This document shows positions 23,401 to 33,900 of a stretch of DNA of 64,000 nt, in pieces. The stretch is taken from positions 25,793,583-25,857,582 of the forward strand of contig CM052359.1 of assembly GCA_028551475.1 (NCBI GenBank). The letters are read 5' to 3'. This DNA is from Casuarina equisetifolia. Taxonomy: Eukaryota > Streptophyta > Magnoliopsida > Fagales > Casuarinaceae. The position numbers were made by a program, and so were the translations under genes. How positions within the stretch are numbered: the first letter of the stretch is position 1; the number at the start of each line of letters is the position of its first letter. The notes under the pieces are model-generated. The model ran no database searches and had not been told where the DNA came from. It saw only the letters and a program-made list of their open reading frames with translations.

Positions 23401-26400
23401 TGTTAAAAGAAATAACAGAAAAAATTCTTAAGTGCAGAAACACAAGAACTAGGTGAGTCAATACATGCATAAGCTGCAAGTTCCAAAAGAAAAGGTACAT
23501 ATAGCAACCCAAAATGAGAATTTTAATAGGGTCTAGAGAAAAACCCAGAAAAACACCATCACATAAATTTGGACATGGTCACAGAAAGTTACCTCATCAA
23601 GGTCTAAGCCAATCTGAGAAGTGTCACCATCACCAAAACGCTCTGAAAAAAAAAAACAGAAAATGTGAGAGTTAGTTAGTTTTGCCCAGACATAATTAAA
23701 GCATGTGCACCAAGCCATGACATGAAAAAAATAGAAAATATAAACCAAAAAGTACTAACCGTCTAATCCAAACTGTGATGTTGAGTAAACTACACCCTCC
23801 ATGGTATCTTGGAGTGTAATCTGCTCCTTTGTACTGACGTGATGATCAACATAATTACTGCAGGAAAATTCAATGTTTATACATAGAAAAAGATAAAAAC
23901 TTCAACTTGAGCATCTACTGAAGAACTGAACAACCAATCACCAGAGTGTGCTACAGAAATAGACCCAAACCACAATATTGCATTGCAGGCACCATAAAGG
24001 TTCTGACGCTAATCAACCAGACCAGAGCTACACTCACTAACATTTTTCTTTTCAGTCCACTTACACAATTAAAAAAGCTACTACAAGAAATGATTATTTG
24101 TCCACAAAAAATTAGACCTTCAAATGGCAAATAGAACTACTTCAATTATGCCTCAAGAGATACTGTAATATCAAACCATCAGTATAATTTGTTACTTATA
24201 AGTACAAAACATCAAGAACAACATACAACAGCTTCAAAGATAAACAAAAACTGAATATTCTGGAACTAACCCCTGAAAAATTTCATTATCTGGCAGCTCA
24301 AAATCATCAAGATCAAAAGTCTCCGGCAAGGTGATGGAATGGTAAGGTGCAGTAGACTCTTCAGGTGGTAAGTCAACGGCAGTGGAGCGAAAAGCTTGCT
24401 TTATCTTAAGCAAAGCCTCACTACAATCATCAAAAAGGTAATTTACCTTTCTAGAATATATCCTCACCACTCCAAGAAGCAGATGGCTGGACAACCGGAG
24501 TGCAATTGGTACTTCAGGAAAAAGAATCGAATCTGCTCAAACACCAGAAAGAAAAATAGAATTAGGCAACTACAGGAAAGAATTAGAGATCATAACTGGG
24601 GAAATCTAAAGAAGATGGCAAGATTTGAAAAAAAGTCTCTGGTTGTTAATCCAACATAGTTTCTCTAGAACAGTGTTCCATCATCAATTGAAGGCAACAA
24701 AGCACAAACATATAGTTCACAACAGCACATAAATTCTCAAAGCACAAAGAGATTCTCCAACCATTTAAACTGGTGCTGCCACTCCACGCTTTCAAATTAT
24801 CAGTTTTGGTTGACATAGTGATTCACCAAAAAACATAAAAAGACAAGATCTTTGCAATAAAAATCCAAACCACCAAGAAGAGAACTCTAAACATAAGAAT
24901 CTTCCTAGCAAGTAATTGAGGGCTACATTCCCCACGACATTCATAGCAGACCAACAACAACACTCTCAAAGAGAACACCATCTAACCCCATAACCTACCA
25001 AAAAGGTCCAATCCAAATAACCCCCTATCCGAAGCATCAAGAAGATGAAGAAAAACATATGGACAGAGATTGGAGGGTCATAAAAATATCAAATTGTAGA
25101 ATACTAGAGAATGCTGGACACAACATATAAGATGGTGATCAAGCAAAGAACATCTGGCTGCACCAAAACAACAGTAGGAGCAAAAGAGAAAATTCCAATC
25201 CCACAGCATTCAAGCCCACGATCATGTAATCTGGCTCAAACCACTCTTAACTGAGTTTCCAGTGTCATGACCCTTCTAATAACTCACCCACGTCACAAGT
25301 AGACATGTAAGATGGTACTATGCTCAGAAGCATGTGAAAGTAATGGCTGAATATCATTATGTTGCCTAATAATAATTTTCTAAGATAAAGCAATTTACAA
25401 TTGCAAAATTAAACCAGCTCATCATAAAGTCACAAATCTGGAAACTCACTTTCAACAACTAACCAAATAGGGCAGGAATTGCTGTAAGTACATTAATGAA
25501 GCCATTAGCTGAAGATGCTATTTAAGATGACCATGTCTTAATTTTCTAAGAAAATCAACTGATACAAATAACTATACATATACTTCAATTTACATCTAAC
25601 AAGTTCTTTCCCAACAACTGTCTGATCAAATCCCCCCATGCATAAATATATGTATCCACATCTACTATCCAATATTTACATGGAGAGGAGAACTTGTGTT
25701 CATTATTGTGGGTACCACTAAAAGAGGACAGAATAAAACAAAGCAATAATATGAAATAATCACTCAATAAATAGTCAAATCAAAGTTTTTTAATTCCCCA
25801 GAATGGTAGAACAACAAGGCACATGTGATGCCACTGTAATATATCAGCTAAAGAAAGGCGTATATTCAAGTATTAGATAGCAGGGCGCGTATAGAGAAGT
25901 ATGAAAGGCTCAGTGTCAGAGGCATTTATTCCTTAGACTGGCAGTTGTGCTTTGCAGAGGAAGGGGACAAAGTTGTCATGACAGTGAAAATACCGCAAAC
26001 TGGGTTTTCTACCAATGAAAATGATGCTGCCGGTTATCAGGGAGTAGTTTGTAAGCAAGCCTACTAAATATATCCTAAGAAGAGATTTCGACTTAGCTCC
26101 AAAATTGGGATCTTGAACCCTACAGTAATTATTTAATTGGAAAATAAAAATTTAGCTTGGCCCCCTTAGCCTTTTTTTCCAATGAAAAAAGCATAAGACC
26201 CTAATTACTTCCAATACAATGCATAAGCTATGTATAGATTATAAAAATATTAGAAAGGGCAAAAACAGTAAGTACAGAGTAATAGGCCGTTTTACGCTAG
26301 TAAGAGTTTTAGATCTCACCCAAAAAAAGCTGCTTGATTTATGAGTAATTAAGGATTTAAGGACACCAACGAGAATGAACGAATCATTTACATGCAGTCA

Positions 26401-26984
26401 TCAGTAGCGTATCAATTGTAATTAGCGGGCATAAATTGAATCTTGAATTTCATTTTTCAATAGAAACAAAACACGTTACTCCAAATGTCACTAAAAATCA
26501 TTTATTAGCAACATTGAAGTACAGGCCAGAAGGAGGCTACTGGAACAGCCACCCAGACAAACAACAAGAAAACCGGCTACACTCAATCAAGCATGGTCCA
26601 ACTTCTGGCCAAACTGACAAGTTTGGCACGAAGAAACTCTTCAGAAAACCCCAAAACAACATAACATATAGTTCAATGAACCCTTCTCTGTTCCTTTTCC
26701 TTCCATGCTTATTTCTAAGTGCTCCTCTAGTCAGAACAAGTTCTCCACTATTTGACAAAAACCAAAACAAGAAAGCTCCATTTTTAATTTATTTTCCGTT
26801 CCTCAGCCCTCTGAGGAACTCAACACTACGCAGTTAAAAGGATATAAATTGAGGACTCACCTACGGAGACGCCAATATCAGTATCGGCGACCTGGTTCTT
26901 CCGTAACTTCCGCTCCAAATGCGCTGCTATCCATATCGTTCCTAGGGGGCCTTTCTTGGCCAATATAAACTGGGAATAAAACAT
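14490..26984 (-). CDS. SYN4: Alpha-kleisin cohesin subunit, SCC1/RAD21 type (SYN4-like)
   Basis: The kleisin closes the cohesin ring by bridging SMC3 and SMC1 and is cut by separase at anaphase. Fifteen exons in order: 26861-26984, 24271-24532, 23760-23857, 23593-23642, 23337-23386, 21899-22010, 20894-21809, 20204-20575, 19883-20024, 18844-18980, 17156-18189, 16116-16149, 15563-15671, 14801-14930, 14490-14588. They sum to 3669 bp (1222 aa) in one frame. The N-terminus begins [15 protein letters not shown], the Rad21/Rec8 N-domain that contacts SMC3, with [20 protein letters not shown] shared with plant SYN4. The middle is long, acidic and low-complexity, carrying [12 protein letters not shown] and [11 protein letters not shown]. 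The last 90 residues ([30 protein letters not shown]) are the winged-helix domain that binds SMC1. The protein is longer than Arabidopsis SYN4 (about 1030 aa from memory), mainly in exons 7 and 11. Exon 12 is only 34 bp. SYN2/SYN4 are close paralogues, but the middle-region matches favour SYN4. Confidence 0.93.
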
Positions 26985-27623
26985 TTCCTACGTATCTCCC
27001 CCTCACTTCCCCACCGAAACCCTAGCTTTCATGCAAAATTTCTCCTAAAGAATGCCACAAATTCACACTTTGACCCAAGATCAAATACCCAAATTCCAGT
27101 ATAGCTCCCTCACCACGTTTCCAGTACCCACCGCTCCAAAAGCAAACAAAAACCCATTCAATTCAACAAATTTACGTAACTTACTATACAAACCCTAGAT
27201 TACAGACAACATCCAGTCATCCAAATTCTCTCCCAAAACCAAAAATTCCCACTTGTAACCCAACCCTGAACAGCTCGAACTTAAAAAGACCACCGAATCA
27301 GATGCAAACACAAAAGCCCTAATCACAACTCAGCTACCAATGAACCACTTCTGGAGCCCCCCAGACATTCAGAATTACAGAAAAGCGCTTCATTCTTCCG
27401 AAATTTACCAAATTTACCAGACACCGTGGGGATTTCAAGGGCCTGAAAACCGAAACTTTGAAGAGGAAATGAGTAGAGCCCGCGACGAAGTGAGAAGCAT
27501 GACTTAGCAGCCTCGGCGGTATCAGAAACCAAAGCAGCAGTCAAACAACGGCTTTTCCGGCTGAGCCTAGAAGTTTGAACACGGGGTGGAGTTCAGCTTC
27601 GGAGACTGAGTTGTAGGAGCGGA

Positions 27624-27640
27624 CTGACTCACTGAGTCAG
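27624..27640. promoter_or_regulatory. Double TGACTCA palindrome upstream of SYN4
   Basis: A 17-bp inverted repeat with perfect 8-bp arms and one central base reads CTGACTCA-C-TGAGTCAG. Each arm holds a GCN4/AP-1-like TGA(C/G)TCA core, the type bound by plant bZIP proteins. It lies about 640 bp upstream of the SYN4 start codon, close to the GA tract at 27679-27710. A regulatory role is inferred from motif and location only. Confidence 0.5.
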
Positions 27641-27675
27641 GGATCGGACGAGTTCACGCGCTTCTTAAAGCGAGC

Positions 27676-27678
<3 letters not shown>

Positions 27679-27710
<32 letters not shown>
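27679..27710. repeat. (AG)n microsatellite in the SYN4 promoter region
   Basis: An uninterrupted run of AG dinucleotides covers about 32 bp, with a second short GA run near 27735-27742. Read on the SYN4 sense strand this is a CT tract. Such tracts are common near plant transcription starts and can be bound by BPC/GAGA-binding proteins. Confidence 0.9.
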
Positions 27711-27713
<3 letters not shown>

Positions 27714-28149
27714 AAATGTGCCTTTGAGTTAGGAGAGAGAGAGATGGGCGCCTTTTGTCCGAGGCCCTAAGGATTTTCGAACTCCGTAAAAGTTCCGATG
27801 TGTTTGAGGTCTACGCTCTCTTGGGAGGTGGCATTTTCTGATTGGATGATGCGCCTGTAAGTCAAATATTATTGGTGCAAAAGGAGTGGAACTGTAGTTC
27901 AGTTTCAAATGCTTTGACCAAGAGATTTGGGATCTTTCTTCATCTACCGAATCTATCTTCCCTTCGCAACAATTAAACCTTGTTAAGAAGCTTGACTAAC
28001 CAATAGGATTAAATGAAATTAATTCACTTAATGAAATTAATTTAAATCCAACTTAATTTCTTCTATTTATCGAATGTTAAATTAAAAATTTCTTAATTTT
28101 AAACTATATTAATTTATCACTAAATTAGTAGGTAGTCAATTTCTTTTTT

Positions 28150-28560
28150 TTTTAACCTCCCTTTAACATCTCTTTTTGTTTTAATAAGGATTGTATATCA
28201 AATATGGTCTTAGACAGCATTAGTCATTTATTGGGTTAAATGCTTACCAATAAATTTAAGTCACAAACTTGCTCAACAATTCAATCAAATTTTATTTGAT
28301 CTATAACCTAGGCCCTCCATAAAGTCAAGTTAAGTTTGAATTGAAATTTTTTATCTACCAACTTGGTATTTTTAAAAAACCTCTTTTAATATCTTTTTTT
28401 GTTTTAATAAGATTGTATATCAAACCTAGTCATAGACAACATTAGCTATTTATTGGGCTAAATGCTTACCAATAAATTTAAGTTACAAACTTGCTCAACA
28501 ATTCAATAAAGTCATGTTAAGTTTAAATTGAAATTTTTTATCTGCCAACTTGATATTTTT
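28150..28560. repeat. Imperfect tandem duplication of about 200 bp
   Basis: Copy 1 (about 28150-28372) and copy 2 (about 28373-28560) share long near-identical blocks such as TGCTTACCAATAAATTTAAG (28241 and 28463, offset 222). They also share AAGTTAAGTTT- and AATTGAAATTTTTTATCT-type blocks. The offset falls to 187 bp at the end because copy 2 lacks about 35 bp containing the CTATAACCTAGGCCCTCC stretch. Scattered substitutions show the duplication is not recent. Confidence 0.85.
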
Positions 28561-28734
28561 TATAATTTTGCTTATAAATAGTTCATTCACGAAACTTAGA
28601 TTGAGTTATTTTAAATTTAATAATGAAGTTGTGAAGATGGATTATCCGATCAAATCTATTAAAAACATTGTACACTTTCCATACATTGAGAAATATTAGA
28701 AGTTAAGTTTTACTTCTATTTGAAATGACAAAAA

Positions 28735-28990
28735 TACGGGACGTCGATAACCAAAGTCCGAGGTGTACGGTTTCAGTGGTCCAAACGCAGGGGACAATTG
28801 GTGCAGAAAGAGAGGCGTAATAGAAAGTGGATCCCACTGGGTGACTTTGGCAGGGGACACGTGCTGGCTCTTTGTTAGTTGCTAAAGAGCGTTCACGTTT
28901 CGTAGGGGCGGAGAGGAAGAACAGCGGAGCACGGAATCAAAACACTCCCACACGCGCCGAAGGCGGAGCACACTCCACGATTCGTGTTCA
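28735..28990. promoter_or_regulatory. GC-rich promoter-like island with G-box, no gene attached
   Basis: Within AT-rich DNA this block is markedly richer in G and C. It contains a G-box (CACGTG, 28858-28863), an ACGT-rich context and repeated CGGAGCAC words (near 28925 and 28967). It looks like a plant promoter or 5' region, but AT-rich noncoding DNA follows on both sides. The SYN4 start is about 1.8 kb away and the LETM1 gene ends 2 kb to the right. It may be a distal SYN4 element, a noncoding RNA promoter or a relic promoter. Confidence 0.35.
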
Positions 28991-30936
28991 ACACCCTTAA
29001 TACCATAGGGACGTATGTTTAATTTTATGCTATCTTGTCCCATGCATCAATTTTATGCTATAGGGACATATGTTTAAAGATACTTTTAAGTAGAGCTTTT
29101 GGATATTATTGATTAACTAGGCATTGCAATTTTAATAAATGTTTGTTCAACATATAACTCAATATTCTTTGAAATCTTTGAATAAGATAAAATTTTGAAA
29201 ATGTTATAAATTATAGAGACTATCTCAAATTGAACTTAAAATTTTACCTATTTCTTTATAAATCACATTTATACACTATTTTATTTCTTTATGTGGGTTT
29301 TAACACATCCTCTTGGCTCAAATGTAGGAAAAAAATTGCTACAAAAATATTTATCCACAAGCAAATGAGTGCCAAAGTTTAACTTTTTTTTGATATTATG
29401 TTAAAAATTATAAAAATATTTAACTTAAAACACTAAAGCTTTAAGCATAGAAAATTATATTCTTATAAATAGTGATTTCATATTGTTGTATTTTCACGCA
29501 AGATTTAATATAAAATTTTCAACATATGATTTTTTGGCATAAATTATTTGAACTACCTTATATAAGATAATTTATTTACTAGGAAAGTCAAAGTAGTTTA
29601 GATGTTATATAATTGAATCCCTAACCTAGCTGGGAGTCCCCTAGGCCCCACTTTAGTTGTGAAGATTTGATAATATTATACTTACGTATATTTCAATTAA
29701 TTTTTTGCATCACTATATTATATTCTTTTATCTACTATACAATTTCTTATTTTATAATCTATAATATAACTTTTCTATAAGTCATTAGGCAAAAATAAGT
29801 TAGAATAGTCCTCACCACATAGATGCATCATCATCAAATCACTTATAACATCAAGATATTTGAACATTTTTCAAGTTGATAGTTTGTGTTTAATTCACAT
29901 ATTTATTACTTGTTTGAACAATCAATGAGACATGGAATATGTATCGTTTTGGATGATACATGAACTCTACTAATTATGCAAGATAGCAAGAAAATCTTCT
30001 AATAACTTATGTCACTTAGTGAGTTAGTTTTGTAATCAACTAATAAAGACTTCAACTGCGAGATCTATAACTTAACACATAACATACATGAGCTAAAGTA
30101 CTTACATATAGAATATTACTATACAAGCATATTTCATGAAGATGTTGAATATAGTGCATTTAGGATATGTTACTTTGTGGTGAGCACCTAAGTGTGTTAT
30201 GAAATGAAATTACAATTTTTTGCGTGCTTGGTCGTGTCCTTTAATTCTTTGATAAAACCATCATTTACGGCCTTAACATGCTCTTCGCGAAGTAGTTCTA
30301 TCTAGTAAATCGTTTCGTACATTGCCATAATTGTTTATGAAAATATGCTTATTATTGTTTTTTTTCCATTTACTAAAAACCCTGGCCGCAGAATTGTTAG
30401 GTAATCAGAAGAAATGCTTGATTTCATGAATGGTGATTACTGTGGGATCTTTTCAATTCGTTATAATGATTCGTCCAACAGCTCATTGAGATTTTGGGAA
30501 AGTGCCAAGGAACAACAAGAGACTGTTCTTGGCACGGAGGAATAACAACTTATTCATTGTTTACCTAAACATTTCAGCAAAATCTACTGACCTTTTCATT
30601 ATTCTATATGTTCGGTTCACAAAAGCAGCACCAACATAAAATGACCTGTATATATGAAATAGAGTATTTTGTGAGGATTTTCTTCTATTTCATATGCAGG
30701 ACATTAGAGGGCAAGTCCATGATTTGTAATGTGGATTACACGAACTTGACTTTTCATACATTCACCCAATGGCAGAGAGTAATGCATCACTACTTCCAAC
30801 TGCAACAATCACAAAGAATCTATAGATAGTGAGGTAGGCGCTTGGTCCTTAAGTATAGGCAACATTGTGATCCAACCAAGCGGCAAATGCAGCCAGAAAC
30901 ATGAAGTTCTGATTAATTAAATGGGTTACATATGCT

Positions 30937-33900
30937 CTATGATTTGCCTGCTTCGGCTGTATCTGTGTCTTCTGTTTGACTGCCCAATTTGACGATATCT
31001 TCAACCAGTATCTTTCCGTCTGTTGCAATGAAACGAAAAGATTAGTTGTCACATTGGTTTAAACACAAATGTGAAGAATGACAAATAAATTTTAATCCGA
31101 GATTAAGGCAGACATTGCTCTCCTTTCCTATTAGACAAAAACAGTATAAGAGTGACTGCATCAATAGAATGATATTCTAATGTCTTTCTTTTCTTATTTT
31201 TTCTGGGTTTTTCGTTTTCTGGGGGGTTCAATCTGAACCAATATATATATATATATATATATTTACAGCTACTCAGCATTGTCGAGAATGCTTTCATCTC
31301 CCATAGCGCTGAAATCCCTCCATTATCCCATATCTCATTGCATCAAAAACGAAATCTAGTAAATGAGAGAGAGCATGAAGTCTGCCACTAGACACCCCTA
31401 TTTAGTTGGAACGCTTAAGACATGCTTATGGCGACTTACAGTTTACATTTGTTAGGTGAAGGAAAGAGAATGGGAATCAGAATAGGGAAGAAAAGTTTCA
31501 TTGCTACTGACCTGTATCCTTGGAAAGATTGCTGATAAGTTCCTGGATACCCTCCTTGTCCAAGGTGTCCTTGAGGTACATTGCAGCAGATGCAACCTCT
31601 TCAGGTGTCACTTTCCCATCGTAGTCCCTGGCATAAAAATGACAAAAATAAGTTGATTTGAATGAAAAAGAATGCAATGATAGCGAAATCTTAAGATGTA
31701 GCCGATTGGACCAAACACTTATTTGTGAACAAAGCTGATGTTCATTGTGTTCATCCACATGGTGTCGAGAAATCGGATGTGCATATTCAGGAGGATTTAG
31801 AAGTACATATACCACGTGACTTCAGAAGAGCAAAAAACTATACTGGTGCATAATGGATAGGGTGAAAGAGTGCTCTTCTTAGTAGGACAGGTGATGCAAA
31901 AGATTAGTACTGGTAAATGATTTTTGAATTTGCCGGATGTAGCGCAGGGGAGGAGGTAAATTTGGTGTTGCATTAATAGGCGTCACACCTTAAATTCCAA
32001 TTTTACAATCAGTTGCCTGTTGCAAGAAAATTTCACATGCCAGGAGGCTTGGTCTCCTCTATCTTGCCTAGCTTTATATTACAGACACAATCTTCATGAC
32101 CAAAAATATGGTTCTAGTGGAACTGTCTTAGAGTTACTTTTCAGAAAGTCATGATTCAAGTAGCAAACCGTTCATTTTCTTGTGACATATCCATCCAGAC
32201 AATGCATTAAAATGAATGCTTTTCTGGTTCTAAGAGGAAAAAAGCACCTGCTCGACACTATATACAATAGGGAGATAGGTGGTCATTAAGACATGACAAG
32301 CTCAAAAGGTTTGCTCACCTGCTATTTTGATCCACAATTCTATACAGGATGGTCTAAGAACATCTTATGTGCATGCATAAATGTGGATATAAAATCTATA
32401 GCAAATTCAACATAACATCACCTGTAAAAGATAGGGTTCAAAAAAGGGCAACAAACCTGTCAAGCAGCCGCCATTGGTCTCCAATTTTGGCATCAACATC
32501 ATCTATTTCCTTTTCAAGCTTGTGGAGCATAGCATCAACCTGAAAAGTGATCACCAAGCAGTAACTTTTGAAACTTGCCAGTTGCACATTGATTGCATAC
32601 AATCAAAGCCAGTAGCTAATACATTCACTAGGACTAAAATCAAGATAAGTATTTGGAAATTTGTGACTCGAGAACTTTTAGGAAGTAGTTACCCGGTTTA
32701 TAATTGCCGAAGAAACCTTGTCATCTGTAGCTGTCTCAGCAGCATGGTCACTCTCCTCCCTGGCAGCTTTATATGCCCTTTTCGCATCTTCTTCACCATC
32801 TGCACCTTCTTTCTCTACCACACTGTTATACAGCTCTATCTGGAAATGATAATAGCCAAAACAAATATAAGATGTAGCAGAATATACTATGGTTGACAAC
32901 AAAGTTCAAGTGGAAATAACACCTACACCCAGGTAGTAGTAACCTTTGGATAACATAGCCACCACTAAATATAGAACTGTGACCAGTAACAAGAGGTTTC
33001 TCAAACCAGTATCTTAAATAAAAGAGAGACATGCTATGACAGAGAGATCCTAACTATCACTCTATGTTACAAAGATCATCCCAGCAATGCCTTTCATTAC
33101 AACATACACGAAGGAATTCTTACTTAGAAGAGAAATTACACCAATCATTAGAAAATATTCGTGGAAAATACAAAGAAGATAAAAAACAAGTCACAACCAA
33201 TCATTAGATGACAGATATTGCTCATGGTTTGGTTAAAGAAAGTGCAACGCTCATCCTATTCTGTGAATCTCATGATGGAGCAACGGGGTTGGGAGGTGGT
33301 CTAGTTGAAGGCTTTCTTTTGCAGTCTCAATTAGTCATGCATTTCGAATTTCTGGAAATCATGATGATGAACTTAGGGGACTAGAATTCTGACAGTGGAG
33401 AATTTGATTAATAGGAAGAGAAGTTGTCAGTTAGTGCAATAAGTGCAAGTGTGATGGAACACGTAGCTTATCTTCTTCATTGGGCACCGTCCAGGGACTA
33501 CTGGGCTGCTGCAAAGGGACAAAGAGAAAAGGACTAGGATTGTGGTTTACGCTTTTTTGGCGTGTGACCAGATGGAGCATACTAGTAAGCATTGGTTAAG
33601 ATGGAGCTTTTAGCCCTTCAAATCAAGACAGTGTTTCTGATATCACTTTCCCTTCGTTATTAATCGACCAAATATTTCACTTCAGTTAGTGGGATTTCTC
33701 ACTTTTAGGATTTGACTAATCTTTTCTCTTTCTTTCTCCTCTATCGTTCTCTTTTCCTTCACCCAGGAGTTGCATACTTCTTGAGTATTTGGGCAGTTCT
33801 TTCTCTTTTTCAAACAAATGTACAAGTCAAGTCAGCAAGAGAGGGAGGGAAGAGCACAGACAACATATATCAGAAAAGGAGTGTATGCACACATACGACT

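Larger units (their letters stand above)
26985..27720 (-). promoter_or_regulatory. SYN4 leader and proximal promoter
   Basis: Between the SYN4 ATG (26984) and the GA microsatellite near 27700 the minus strand should hold the 5' UTR and core promoter. A leader intron is possible but no single donor/acceptor pair stands out. The open frame on the minus strand at 27323-27544 has no recognisable homology. A back-to-back bZIP-type palindrome and a long GA tract lie at the distal end and are listed separately. Confidence 0.45.
27721..30936. other. Intergenic between SYN4 promoter and LETM1 3' end
   Basis: No protein-coding gene is recognisable. The segment is strongly AT-rich except for a GC-rich island near 28735-28990. 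It contains a roughly 200-bp imperfect tandem duplication (28150-28560), short nested direct repeats (29003-29080) and one member of a dispersed degenerate repeat family (about 29215-29325). The open frame at 30608-30829 shows no family resemblance. Confidence 0.6.

Noticed and set aside
26436..26837. 133-codon open frame on the plus strand
   Set aside because: Sits in the first SYN4 intron, antisense to the gene, with no recognisable family and a low-complexity hydrophobic middle.
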